Made by a program: the position numbers and the translations under genes. From positions 1,557,501 through 1,621,500 of the forward strand of contig NC_037313.1 in NCBI RefSeq assembly GCF_000143535.2: a stretch of DNA of 64,000 nucleotides, in the 5' to 3' direction. The notes beneath the pieces are model-generated. The model was given only the letters and a program-made list of their open reading frames with translations. It ran no database searches and was not told where the DNA came from. This document shows positions 24,223 to 35,392 of this stretch, in pieces; position 1 is the first letter of the stretch; every line of letters starts with the position of its first letter. Origin of the DNA: Botrytis cinerea B05.10. Taxonomy: Eukaryota; Ascomycota; Leotiomycetes; Helotiales; Sclerotiniaceae.

Positions 24223-24945
24223 ATGCCTTCTCCGCTCGAGTATTCTTCACCCGAATCTCTTTCATTCGAGTCTCGTTCACCCAAGTTTGTTTCATCCGAG
24301 TCTTTACTCAATATTATTTTACCCGAATATTTTCCACCTGAGTCTCCTTCACCCGAGTCTCCTTCATTCGAGTCTCCTTTACCCAAGTCCAATTCAACCG
24401 AATCTCCTTTATCTGAGCCTCCTTGATCTACTCTTCAGCCTTCACAATTCGTTGATCGTGGATTAAAAGTACAAGTCTGGGTCGATGCTTTGGTCGAGAA
24501 CGGGGGCCCCAATATTGGAAGAGGTCGCGGATCCCCAATCATTTGCGATAGTCTTCTAGATATAGACTCTTCTCAAGACTGGTGGAAGATGCTGCGCAAT
24601 CTCCAGCAAATTATCGACCTTCAGTTATTATCTCTTTCAGAAGAGAATCCCAAGATCATCGATGTTTTTGTTGTTTGGGATGGGGATGTTCCACCAGAAT
24701 GCGACGGGTGGTCAAAATGCAAGAGGTGGAATGGTATTTGGGTAAAAACAATGAATTTGTACAAAAGTGAGAAAGGCCCACGGTACAGGGTAAATTTTGA
24801 TTTGCTCCTTGAATTGCTAGCTGGAAGGGATTATCGCGACGTGATACATTGCTCTCTTAATAGGCCAATCATCACAAAAAACACAACAATGACCAGCATG
24901 AATCCCATTGAACAGTCTAATTTCAAGATTCTCCAAGAGTGGTAG
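24223..24945 (+). pseudogene. Orphan gene with in-frame TGA, paralogue of 25386-25877
   Basis: From ATG 24223 one frame runs to TAG 24943-24945, interrupted only by TGA at 24424-24426. The first 67 codons are a degenerate 15-base repeat coding PESPSPES-like units. The part after the TGA (about 172 codons) includes IDVFVVWDGDVPPECDG, RYRVNFDLLLELLAGRDYRD and VIHCSL. It aligns through its length with the neighbouring gene, beginning just downstream of the TGA (QPSQFVDRGLKVQVW against TPGIQIRAMNI). So either the gene has a nonsense mutation, or translation starts after the TGA, or an intron with a weak donor removes the stop. I do not recognise the family; no signal peptide is evident. Confidence 0.5.
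24230..24420 (+). repeat. 15-base coding minisatellite
   Basis: About a dozen imperfect copies of a 15-base unit close to TCACCCGAGTCTCCT run head to tail. Read in the frame of the orphan gene they encode Pro-Glu-Ser-rich repeats. Unit boundaries drift, as in old minisatellites. Confidence 0.65.
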
Positions 24946-25385
24946 CGTATACATCATTTTAAAGCCATTGAGGAGGCAGCAAAATCTTTTTGCTGTCCAG
25001 GCACCATTCATTATGTTTGACTCAAAAATGTTTCGCTTAACAAAAGTATCCCTCGATTCAAACCCCTCTTGACACATTTATTGGCAATTTTTATCTGGTT
25101 TAGAATATTCAGCAGTAAGATTAGGTACGCTTTGTTTGACTTCAAGTAAACACAATCTGGCTGTATTAGTGAATATTTGTGGCTGTACAAACATCAAGCT
25201 TAGCGTCTTGAACACTTTCCCAGCGTTATTTAATACTTCAATTTTCTATTTCCTGGTTATGGACCTCTCATCGAAAGCAATACAACTCCTTTTAAGCGAC
25301 ATTGATCATCTCTTCAGATTCCACAACAGTGAGTTATAGCTCTGTTGAATCATACTTTACAGAACTAATAAATTCCTTTCCAGAA
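24946..25385. other. Spacer between the tandem paralogues
   Basis: The 440 bases between the two related orphan genes show no conserved coding content. They presumably carry the 3' end of the first and the promoter of the second. Confidence 0.4.
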
Positions 25386-25877
25386 ATGTCTAATTCATCC
25401 TCATCAAGCGCCAGACCCTCAGTAACTCCTGGTATCCAAATTCGAGCTATGAATATCTCAGATGGCTCACCTCCTTTTCTTTGCAAGACGAATCTCCGAA
25501 TCGTCCCACCGCAAGACTTCTCCTCGATTTCGGCTACGCTCATTCAGGCCATCAATACTCAAGCTTTGTCTGAGAACTCTTCGCGCGTAGGAGATATATC
25601 CATCTTCATCCACTGGGCAGGAGAAACCCCCGATAAATACGCCTACCAAACGGCATCTAGATGCTGGAACAATATCTCATTAGAATTGATGCTCCTATCC
25701 AAGAAAGAATTCTCCACCGATAGTCCAGATGAATTGAAGGGTCTCTGGATATTTCTGGCTCAAAGAAAATACCGAGATGAGATCTTCTGCGTTTTCGAGA
25801 CATCGCCTACCCCGCCACCTGATTGCACTTCCGAGCCAGAGAATGATATCGAAAGGGACATAGATTATTCACTCTGA
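25386..25877 (+). CDS. Orphan protein, tandem paralogue of 24223-24945
   Basis: The frame from ATG 25386 to TGA gives 163 residues. After a Ser-rich start (MSNSSSSSARPSVTPG) the protein reads GDISIFIHWAGETPDK, then SRCWNNISLELMLLSKKEF and LWIFLAQRKYRDEIFCVF. The last two blocks match RWNGIWVKTMNLYKSEK and LLELLAGRDYRDVIHCSL of the upstream gene, so the two are diverged duplicates. The C-terminus is Pro-rich then acidic. There is no signal peptide or membrane segment, and I do not recognise a domain. The start is the first ATG in the open frame; an upstream exon cannot be excluded. Confidence 0.55.
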   Translation: MSNSSSSSARPSVTPGIQIRAMNISDGSPPFLCKTNLRIVPPQDFSSISATLIQAINTQALSENSSRVGDISIFIHWAGETPDKYAYQTASRCWNNISLELMLLSKKEFSTDSPDELKGLWIFLAQRKYRDEIFCVFETSPTPPPDCTSEPENDIERDIDYSL

Positions 25878-27663
25878 TTGTGAAAACGAAAGTCGTTGAG
25901 ATACGTTGATGTCGGGCAATGCCCTTTGACTTGATGATCACTATTTCAGACAGGATGTTTCTCAATTCGAAAACCCCGGTTGAAAGCGATGCCTAGCATC
26001 ACAGATCATATGTTTACATACCGAACACTTGACAAATCAAGCAGTTCAACTCCTACTTTTTGGTCCTTTAAATATAAGTGCATTTTCAAATCTATCTGTG
26101 AAATTCATCTGTGAAGCAATCTCTATCTATGATTTATCACCGGTTCAACCAAACCTCTGACCCGGAATTCACTCTTAAAATCCCTTCTCATACCATCCCT
26201 GGCATCATCTGCTCTCTGACTATCCCGTTCAAACCCTGAGAATTTATCAAGTCCTCAACATACAATTTTCTAATACTAATATCATCCCACCTATTCCCCC
26301 ATATCTAAACAAAAGCGCGTCCTACCCTAACCCATCATTGTTTGCACGGCAACCGACGCCGAAGATTCCTTACAAAAACCACGAACATTCGCCGCCGCGT
26401 CGCGAAGAATGACTATTACTTGTAAAGATCACAAATACTTTATCAAACATGGGAGAAACCAGCAGAGATGAAGAACAACTATTTGAAAAGATTGAAATTT
26501 TGTATTCAAATTTTACATTAGTTTCGTACTTGTAGCCGCGTTTTCTACGACGTCGAGGTTTATGACATGGAAGGTTTCAGGTTGATAATTCTTAAGAGTT
26601 ATATCATGTAGTATAATGCCTTTTATTTTCTTTGCTAGCTGGATACTATCTCGTATTTCCATACATCTACGTCCAAACATATCCCCAATAAAAACAACTG
26701 GGCTTTGAGAAGCAAATTTGACGAGGAAGAAACAACTAAGTGATCCAAGCATATCTTCTTCGGCCATGTAGGAAGTTTGACGATGCATCACTTACATAAT
26801 ATCTTGATGTCGACAAAATAGGTTTGTTTATGGAAGAATCAATCTTGATGTTTATCACCTCACAAAAATCACTCATTCATGGAACCATCTTCCTCATGTT
26901 CGAGGCACATTCAATTTCTTCTATTGGCCAGTGCCACTAGAGGCCAACTATTGCTGCTTTGCTATTCCTTGCTCTAGGTGTTGTCATGCTTACAGGCTTT
27001 GCAATCGTCTTCATAAAACAACCACCATGTTTTGCAAGATAAACCCGAAAAAAATGGTGGCGAAGTTATCCCAGAAAATCGAAAGTCCATGATGTTGGCG
27101 GGCGGCATCTGTGTACCCATTGAGATCTTTTGGTTCGTATAGACCTCTAATCCATCCATTCCATGGCCTGTACAGGCCAAAGCTGTTGTCCCTACAGGCA
27201 TGCTACAGGCATGGGACTTTCTATAATTTTCATTCAAGGTTTAAACTACATCATAGATGTGTACCTGTCTACCGCAAACCGTTCAATTCTGACCAACACA
27301 GTTGTGTGGAGTCGCTTCACCTTTTGACGTCCAATGTTTGCTCCAGAAATGTACACCAGATTCGAAGTAAGCTGAGCAAGTAGTCTTTTGAGGCTTATGA
27401 TGCTTGTAATGGTACCAGTCCCGATGATCTTCTACAACTATGGACCACGAATGAGAACTATGTCGCGGTACAGTCCGAATCAAAGTTAATATAATTTCGT
27501 TTATGTAAATGAGAAGTCCCAGTGACGGGGAGCTGGCGCTTTGATAGGTATATCGTAGATAATATACTGAGCTATCATAGTATTGGGGCCCATTTGACCA
27601 ACTGTATAATATCGTGCAGTAGGAGGGAGGGAAAGGGCCTGAGTATGTAGCAAAAATGGATTT
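25878..27663. other. Intergenic, no supported gene
   Basis: About 1.8 kb. A minus-strand frame at about 26513-26788 (91 codons from ATG) and small frames near 27000-27380 are open but show no family features. An inverted CCTGTACAGG and repeated CTACAGGCATG occur at 27168-27210. The last part is the 3' flank of DPH1. Confidence 0.45.
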
Positions 27664-29052
27664 TCAACCAGCAACTGGAATACTTGAGATAGGCTTGGTT
27701 CTGCCAAGACCTTCCTTTCCATAGTAATCCATAGGATAGATATTATTGTTGCTCTTTGCCCAATCTTCTTTCTGGCCCAGTACGATCAATGCCTCGTATG
27801 GTGTTAGCAGAGGTCTGGGAAAAGCATATCCCCAATCAATACTGAGTCTTGGACATGCTACTTGCACCCAACACTCGACATCGCTCATCATAGCCAGTTT
27901 TCCAGGGAAAATTTCGCTCAAAAGTAAGTTGATATATGGAATTCCTCGCTCTTCCAATTTTCTCTCAATCATTGTCATGGTATGTGGATTTCCCTGACGA
28001 CCAAGAGATCCTAAGATAAGTCCCCACTTCTTTGCAGGTTTCGCAGTTTCAATCGCATCTCTTCTCAGGGTATGCATTTCTTTGTGATCATAACTTTCAC
28101 GAGTGAGTTTTCGAGAATAGGGATCGTATCGGTAAGCTGGTATCGTAGGGTTGTGGATCATCGCGCTCTCAAGATGGAAACGTCCATCACCAAGATAAAG
28201 AATAATATCGACACCATCGGTTGATAGTTGAGGAGATGTGCATCCAAGGATTTCGCCTTTGCTAAGAGGAGAAATCTGCGGAATGAGAACATTGTACCCC
28301 GCTTTCTCCAGCGGCGCTCGAACACCATGTAATGTGGCATTAAATTGAATGGTTCCTACCATGGCAATGGTCTTTCCCGAAGCGAAATTCTTCTCCAGAG
28401 TTGCAAGCAAATGTGCCGTATCTATGCTGATATCGACGAAAACATAGAGAGTTTTGATCTTTGTAACATCCACGGGGATCAAGCATGAATGCGCATAGTG
28501 TACCAGCAGGTCACAGCCTAAAGCGCGAGCGGTATAGTCATCAATACAACAAGCTCCATATGTAACATCTCCCATTATAAGCGTCTCGATTCCAGGACAA
28601 AATTGAGAGAGAATATCCGAAATTGTGGTTGCGAATAAGAGCAGACCTTCTGGCATCTGCAGGGCAACTTTCTTTGATCCATTCATTCTTATTCTATGTA
28701 TGGTTTTGTGTATTTCGAAGGAATAATTCGGTGGAAGGAGAGCGATCGCAGCATTAATGTCTGGGTCATTCAATATTTCGGGAGGCACTTGATTTAATGT
28801 TCGAATTCTCCTAGGGGTCGCAACTATGATAACATTAGCTACCGAAGGAAATTTGAAAAAGAGAGGTTATAGACCTTGAATGGCGCCACTGTCTCCAGGA
28901 GTTGCATTATTGCCATTGCGTGCAGCAGCTTCTGCAGCTTGCTTTCTTCCCACGAAACGTTTCTTTGGTTGGCGTTGTGCCACTGGCTCTTCGAGAGTAT
29001 TTTCCACATCGACAGCTACCCCCAAATCAACTTGTGCACGGTCATCCTCCAT
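27664..29052 (-). CDS. DPH1: Diphthamide biosynthesis protein 1
   Basis: Dph1 with Dph2 forms the iron-sulphur enzyme that transfers the 3-amino-3-carboxypropyl group of S-adenosylmethionine to the target histidine of elongation factor 2. Minus-strand exons 29052-28875 and 28823-27664 give 445 residues. The 51-base intron has a GCTAATG branch site and its removal restores the frame into [17 protein letters not shown]. The core includes [43 protein letters not shown] and LGCTSPQL; the third cluster cysteine is in [14 protein letters not shown]. The C-terminus [17 protein letters not shown] is characteristic. Identification is secure. Confidence 0.96.
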
Positions 29053-29616
29053 ATCCTTAACTATAAAAGGGGGGTGTAGTAACGTTTTAATATGAAGAAG
29101 ATGATCTGATAGCGGTTTGGGAAATTTTTATCAAAAATTCGAGGTCCAAAGTTCGAAAATGCACGCACGGGCTTATATAATGGCGGGGCATAGGTACGAA
29201 GTAGGGAAACCATCACAATATCAAGAACGAGTAGGAGTTTTACATGTTGAAATTTGATAAAAGTACATGGAAATATACCTGAATAGGTAACAATATCTGT
29301 AATTCACGTATGAAGAATCCATATATTAGCTATATATCTCCGCGTTACGAGTGAAATAGCTGAACATTCAAATGTTCTGAATCTGTGTTTGCAATTGGGT
29401 CCAAACTACCCCGCGGTACTGGATTCAACATAGATGGTGCTGATGTTGACGACCAATCATAACCACGGGATTGGGAAGAGACTGTGATGACTAATCGCAT
29501 AACCACGGGATTTGAAAGAAACTGTGATGACTAATCGCGACTATGGCTTTGGGAGAGATCGTGGTGTTTGAACGTCCTGTCTCTGCATCAATACCGAACG
29601 TATTCCCTATATCTAA
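29053..29616. other. Intergenic between DPH1 and the F-box gene
   Basis: These 564 bases include the DPH1 promoter and the 3' end of the F-box gene. A pair of 40-base direct repeats lies at 29461-29540 and is listed separately. No gene seen. Confidence 0.5.
29461..29540 (+). repeat. 40-base tandem repeat, two copies
   Basis: Unit 1 (29461-29500) and unit 2 (29501-29540) both run from AACCACGGGATT to TGATGACTAATCGC, with a handful of mismatches. A degenerate third partial copy follows (GGGAGAGATCGTGG near 29551-29564). Confidence 0.7.
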
Positions 29617-30894
29617 TCATCCCGACGATACTAGGTAATGTTTATCGATAACTGGTTCTTTGGGATCTGAAGAATGGAACAGCGATGCATAGCGTTGATC
29701 CTCTATCTTGCTTCGAAATCCACCATCATTCTCGAATGCTGAAGACAAAAATAGCCCATCTGGTTGCTGCTGATATTTGAATTCGAATCTGCCCCGTTGG
29801 AAGTATCTCTGCCATTTTTCGTCTAATGTACCGGATCCCAGATCAGCCCATCTAGTAATGTAAATTGCTATTCCTGACCCTTTCGCAGCTAAGGGTTTCA
29901 TTGTCAGCTGACATTGTGTAGAGCAGCGACGGCACTTCACGAGATCCAAAGTAATCTCTGGGGAGTCGCAATCGAACAGAACACTCTGCGATTCTGCATC
30001 ATCATCATCGCGTGAAAGCCCATAGGACTTTGTATATATAACCCTATCCACGTAGCAAAGCCTTGTGTGAGCACATTGTTCCAGAGTTAAACCAAATGGT
30101 GTTTGGTTATCTGTGGCTGTAATCCAAGCCATCTGCGTACGATGGACGAAGGATCCCCGGAAAATCCGACAATCTGTTTGGGATTCTTTAACCCAACCAA
30201 GCAAATTACCCTCAGCTGTACACTCTCCGGAAAGTGCGTTCAAAAAGTCCTCACAATCCGGATAGTGGAGCGAATGCTTCATAGCCATATTAAAAATTCT
30301 TGGACTGGAATTTCCATCTAGCAATTCCTTGTAGTCCCAGTCCAGACGAATTACTAATCGGCACTCCAGATCTTCGTGCCTCTCTTGAGATTCTCTACAT
30401 CCGTTTCTTCCATCTCGGTAACTTCTCAATGCGATCTCATTATTATGGAGTCGATTGCAAGAATGGCAGACACTTTGCCGAGGGAGTTCTTTTGCAATGG
30501 ACCAGAGAAGAACATATTTTTCGAAACGGTCCCTCGCCAGTGCCTTGAAAGGGTCACTTCCTATTGCTTCGAGAAACTCTGTGCAGGTGAGTGCTAGTAA
30601 CACAGCTGATGATGGGGGTAAAAATCCTTTTATGATACAAAATATCTCCTCGGGTAGTTTTGCTAAATGACATGTTTGAGGAAAAATTGGTGATGCGATA
30701 GGGAGTAGTCTAGGTGTGATCATGAATGTCCGAAGAAATGTTGACCTGGGTGTACGAGGCAGTTTAGGAATCTGTGATTGAATAGGCCTAGGTTTCAATG
30801 GATGAAGTGGGTTTGTAATGGAGTTTATGATAGTCAAATCCACCTTTTTGTCCCGCTGATAACGATCCAGAAATCCAGTTTCGAGGGGGTCCAT
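29617..30894 (-). CDS. F-box domain protein
   Basis: The intronless frame begins at ATG 30894 (MDPLETGFLDRYQ) and ends with TAG, giving 425 residues. An F-box lies at about residues 78-113 (LAKLPEEIFCIIKGFLPPSS, then LALTCTEF), which would bind Skp1 in an SCF ubiquitin ligase. Downstream comes a C-x2-C-x3-H pattern (CHSCNRLH) and, later, CRRCSTQC, possibly metal-binding; this arrangement is common in leotiomycete F-box proteins of unknown target. There is no membrane segment. A TATATATATA run at about 30945-30954 sits 50 bases upstream of the start on this strand. Confidence 0.8.
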   Translation of the reverse strand: MDPLETGFLDRYQRDKKVDLTIINSITNPLHPLKPRPIQSQIPKLPRTPRSTFLRTFMITPRLLPIASPIFPQTCHLAKLPEEIFCIIKGFLPPSSAVLLALTCTEFLEAIGSDPFKALARDRFEKYVLLWSIAKELPRQSVCHSCNRLHNNEIALRSYRDGRNGCRESQERHEDLECRLVIRLDWDYKELLDGNSSPRIFNMAMKHSLHYPDCEDFLNALSGECTAEGNLLGWVKESQTDCRIFRGSFVHRTQMAWITATDNQTPFGLTLEQCAHTRLCYVDRVIYTKSYGLSRDDDDAESQSVLFDCDSPEITLDLVKCRRCSTQCQLTMKPLAAKGSGIAIYITRWADLGSGTLDEKWQRYFQRGRFEFKYQQQPDGLFLSSAFENDGGFRSKIEDQRYASLFHSSDPKEPVIDKHYLVSSG

Positions 30895-30943
30895 TGTGTG
30901 CTGGTTTTGTGTGAAGATCCCCAATCTGGTGGGATGTGGCTCA

Positions 30944-30956
30944 ATATATATATATG
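30944..30956 (-). promoter_or_regulatory. TATA-like element of the F-box gene
   Basis: An alternating TA run sits about 50 bases upstream of the F-box gene start codon. Position and composition suit a TATA box, but it may be a simple repeat. Confidence 0.3.
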
Positions 30957-33900
30957 TTCAACAGCCGTACCTCACATCCGCTAAGGCGCGAACGGTTGCC
31001 AAGCCAGTTGAAGCTAGTGACTCCATCACTGTGTCATGATCTTTCGAGTGAAAAAGTTTACAAACTTTTGATTTGCCTTCGCCAGAAAATCACCAGTTTC
31101 GTCGCCAATCTGATTGAACAGGGAGGTATACAGTGCAATCACTCCCCATATCCCTTTCTATCTTCAAAAAGGTCTTTAGTCCAACCAAATTGGCAGTACA
31201 CATAACTTTCGCCAACTAGTTCAAATGAAGACCACCCCGCTCCAAGAAACCAAACACTAATATGCCCGGAGTTACTGGTAGCAAAGGAGGGTACTACAAG
31301 TATCAGTCTGGGTCAGCTCGATCTGAAGAACTCTAAGAGATTGGATTCTCGGGGTTCGTTAACCTTTTCCGGTAGGTTCAACATAATATCTGTTCCTTGG
31401 GAGATTTCAATCCATTTCGAAATCGTCAAGCTTGGCTCTTCTTCCATCCAACTTAGCAAGGTCGATCCAAATTCAATTTCCACGCATTGGCTTCAGTCAT
31501 ATTACTCTCACTGGTAACAGTTTCGCAGGAAATGATGATTCCATGCTGTTGGCAAGAAATAGACACTTGTAAGCTTTGAGCAAGAAATTGCGGGATAGAT
31601 GAAAAATTGGTCTCAGAATCTAGATGCTCCTGGTAGCCCGATTGCATAGCAAATCCATACAGACAACCTGGATTCTCGGACATGCAATCCCGTTTTCCAA
31701 TAGCACATTACGAGTATAGCGTTGCAAACGAAGCTTGAGCATGAAGAATTATAAAATCAGCGGAATGAGAACACCGAAATCATCATTCCATCAATAGAGT
31801 TGACATGTATTAATTGGTTCCTGATATTGAGTCAAGTGAAGATGTTGATGTAAACTTATGGACCCCGCGAAGTCTTCCACACTTGCAGGGTTGGAACAGA
31901 TCATCTGCACGGAGTTCCCCGTAAAGTCTTCTGAATAACTTCATCTAATGCACGCTCATCATATACACTTCAAACGTGACAGCTTGTCACTTCTATACAT
32001 ACCCAGATGGCTTAGAATTCCATTCTTCCACATGAAATTCGCTCAAAATACAACAAAAAACAATGACGATATATAGCCCTTGAATCAATATCGATGCGTC
32101 AGCAGCAAAACAACCAGAATAATCCAATACCCATTTTCCCTGGAGCTTTCGTACCGACAAAGCTTAAGCCAGCATTCTGGTTGTAATTGCAAAAACGCCT
32201 GTCCACCTGTAAGTTCCTACGTTGTGGCCTTCAATCTCGTCCATTATTGCCCTAAGTTATTTTAATATGAAGCAAGCTGGCTCTATCATAAAAGTTTGAT
32301 TTCAAGATTATTCACCATATATGATCCAAGTGAATCATTTCGGTTCGAGAAAATTAGTAATATGCCTTGACTCCCTGATGATTTGGCATCTGAGCTCAGT
32401 AGGAGTGACACACCATGTCTGGGATTTTAATGTCCATCTGCGAGTGTAATAATCATGGATGATTAGTTTCTGGCAGTGCAAAGGATGGCTGGCCAGTAAA
32501 TAGTCATTGCCTCAACCCAAAAAACTCGTAAATTTTGTCCCACCCATTTCATTAATCCTCGACCTGTTTAATCAATTGCTACGTTTCGACAATCCAACAT
32601 ACTGAGTGTTCTCTTTAGTTTAAAGATAACATGAACTGATATCAATTAAGATATCATCTTTGAACTTCAAGAAGTGAAGCCAAATTTCTCACAGGGGGTG
32701 AAATAACTCCTGCAAGTGCAATGATGGAGATTCTGATTAGATTTGGCATTGTGTGCATATAAATGTGGGTTCTGTTCTTCTCTTGAAGCTACGAGGGTTT
32801 AGGGCTTAGAACACCATCTAATATCACCAGCCGAGCTAGTTTATTTACTAGACCAACTAGCTTCCTATGGTACTTTCATCTTTTTTCACGATATAAGGGA
32901 TATGTGTAAGCATTTCGAACTGCAAGTTCTAAGTTTTGAATCATGATCAAGTCATGTGAATCCAAAAGTGTTGTATATACCATAAAAACCATCTTCCAAC
33001 TCATTTTATCAACATACCCCGTCTTGAAGAGTGATACGACCTCTTTCCCCAGTTATTGAGAAGATAAAAAGTGTGTGTGCGAACGAAGTGAATGGCTTCA
33101 ATTCAATGGCCACCGTATTACAATTCTCAGCGAATACGAAAGAGACTAGTTCTTTTAGGAGTCACTATTCAAAGCCTACTACTTCTGTACATACCTAAAT
33201 CTTATTAGTATAGAATAAAACTTGACATTTAGTGCCTACCATACTAGGTGCTACGTCATCCTTATTCTTCTCGTACAAACGGAAAGCGAAGTGGAGATTG
33301 GTGTATTTGGAAGGACAGATGTGTATTGTGAATAAGCTCCAAAAGTCAATGTCGATTGGAGATGAAAGCGGAAGGAGTTAAGCGAAAATCTTCGAAAGAA
33401 GGAGAGAAATGACAATTTAGATTAGTGTAATGATAATTTGTATTCTGTCTAAAGAGCTAGCTACGTATTGGAAGTAGTAAGTCTTGTATAGACTTACTAA
33501 AAGAGGCAGTCTCTTTCGCATTCGCTTAGGGCTTTACTACAGTAGCTATATTACAGTGGTAATTGAATTGAAGTCATTCACTTCGTTCACACATTTTCGA
33601 TCTCGGTACATAGCTACGAAACTGATAAGTCAATCATGGTTTAGGGTTTACGAATGCTCCAGAGTCCCTGTGACGTATGTACAGTATCCTAGAAGCTTAA
33701 ATTGGGGTAAAAGACTTTAGAGGCTGTCTAGTCTTGCTTCCTAGAGAGATCTAGTGGTAATAATCAGCCACTAGATAATCTTGGTGTGGAAAAAAATACA
33801 TTTAGCTTAAAACTTGTCACTCTAGATCAAATGCTTGGCGTTCTCTAGGTATGCTCTTTCCCATATAAATCCTTCGATCGTTTCATTAATTTTTTTTTTT

Positions 33901-34240
33901 TGAAAGTACAACTCCACCATTCAATCAACACTTCAGACTTACTATTTATCATCAACCGATATACCGAAATCTTTGATATCGACAGCACACTATCATCAGA
34001 CGAAATAAGAAATCTCAAAAGCGTAGCCTTGGACCGTATCTATCAAGTGGTTCATTCAATCGTTACTCGCCTCACTTTCCTAAAACGTCTTTCGAAATCA
34101 ATACAACTACTTCAACCAAATACCAATTATCATTCGGTCTATCGGCATCAAAAGCTTCTGAATTACGTCAAGACTTTACTATCACCCATAACCAACAACC
34201 TCTTCTCACCAAAAATTATTTTATATCATACCTTGTCAAA
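30957..34240. other. 3.3 kb gene desert
   Basis: No convincing protein gene. A minus-strand frame of 76 codons (31683-31453) is open but unrecognised. The inverted-repeat element at about 33062-33602 is listed separately. The last 340 bases are pyrimidine/A-rich and look like the leader of the gene at 34241. Confidence 0.5.
33062..33602. mobile_element. Long inverted-repeat (MITE-like) element
   Basis: The left arm (about 33062-33160) and the reverse complement of the right arm (about 33490-33602) match for over 100 bases. Shared stretches are GAACGAAGTGAATG, CTTCAATTCAAT, CGAAT-CGAAAGAGACT and TCTTTTAG. The arms flank a central part of about 330 bases with no open frame for a transposase. 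This is the architecture of a nonautonomous fold-back or MITE element. I could not define target-site duplications, so the exact ends are approximate. Confidence 0.65.
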
Positions 34241-34717
34241 ATGTCTATCGCTTCTCCAAATATCATCCCAATGGAGCAGCATCTAACTGTCATCCACCAA
34301 GTAGTTCAATCTGCAAACCCACCATCATACGAAGAAGAAATTCATTTGCCAAGTTATGAAGAAGCTATACTCGACCGTCCTCCTGCATTCCCAGTTGATG
34401 TGCTCAAATACGAGCAAGGCATCAAGGATATGTGTTCAATGGCGGACCTTGAGGTTGAGCGGGCCCTCAGGATGCCAGCAAGCGTCTTGGATTTAGATAT
34501 AAATGTAGAGCAGAATTTGATTTACGCATGTGCTACTTTGCCAGTAACGCCAGAAAACTTTGCACCCTACCTCGGCAAGCATATGGTTTATTTATATTTG
34601 AGACTTTTGGAATGGATGAGGACAATGCGAGGGACCGAAGATATTGAGTGGGGTGTTGAGAGGATGGCTATGCATAGAGCGACCAGGATACAGGTGAAGA
34701 GAATTGGTCGCAAGTAA
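34241..34717 (+). CDS. Small protein with PPxY/LPxY motifs
   Basis: An intronless frame of 158 residues starts at ATG 34241 and stops at TAA. Two motifs sit close together near residues 27-42: NPPSYEEEIHLPSYEEA. PPxY and LPxY are the recognised ligands of WW domains in Nedd4/Rsp5-type ubiquitin ligases, so this could be an adaptor or substrate; that is inference. The remainder is mostly helical-looking, with DLEVERALRMPASVLDLDI and YLGKHMVYLYLRLLEWM, and a basic end (RIQVKRIGRK). No signal peptide or clear membrane span. I do not recognise the family. Confidence 0.65.
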   Translation: MSIASPNIIPMEQHLTVIHQVVQSANPPSYEEEIHLPSYEEAILDRPPAFPVDVLKYEQGIKDMCSMADLEVERALRMPASVLDLDINVEQNLIYACATLPVTPENFAPYLGKHMVYLYLRLLEWMRTMRGTEDIEWGVERMAMHRATRIQVKRIGRK

Positions 34718-35392
34718 ACGGAAGTAAGTATCAATCAATCAATCCATATTGTTGATCTACCATTCTAATCAATTGATAAAGTCATATGTAGACAGTCAGC
34801 TCAAGGATTCCTATACTATTGGGAGGAACTTGTAAGGGAGGGGGGTGGATGATATGGGAGACGATGGCATGGGCAGGGGAGGGGGATAGATGATGGGATG
34901 ATTTGTCGATATATGTTGGACCGATCCATCATCTATCACAAACCATACAAGGTGTAAAGAACAGCTAGATACATTGTTTTGTGTTGCATACAGACACTTG
35001 ATGTTATATACAGTTCAATATAATGCAACTCTAGATCATATTTCAAACATTTCCAAGAGCCCCTTCGCTAAAGATTCTGCATTGACCAACGAACCGATTA
35101 TTACTCATGAAGGGCGTGTCAATGTCAATTAATCATCATCCCCACAAACTCCACTACGCATATTGTCGGCCTTACAAACAACCCATAGATAAAGCTATTC
35201 ATGGGCTAAATGGAAAAATATTCCATTCTAGTCAAGTCTGCCGTCATCGGAACCCTACACACTTCACTATCAGTCGGCCATGCATGAAAATATATAGATA
35301 AGAACAATCCCCAAAATTCAGAATACAGATTTCAATATCTCTCAATTCATTAGTCTATTTTGACACCGTAGGACATCACTTTAGTTACCGTG
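34718..35392. other. Intergenic, small gene to MFS transporter
   Basis: There are 675 bases without a gene. A G-rich purine stretch at about 34830-34890 (GGGAGGGGGGTGG and similar) is notable. The rest is the presumed MFS promoter. Confidence 0.45.

Noticed and set aside
33900..34286. 128-codon frame before the PPxY gene
   Set aside because: It begins at TTG rather than ATG, overlaps the start of the next gene in another frame, and is pyrimidine-rich leader sequence.
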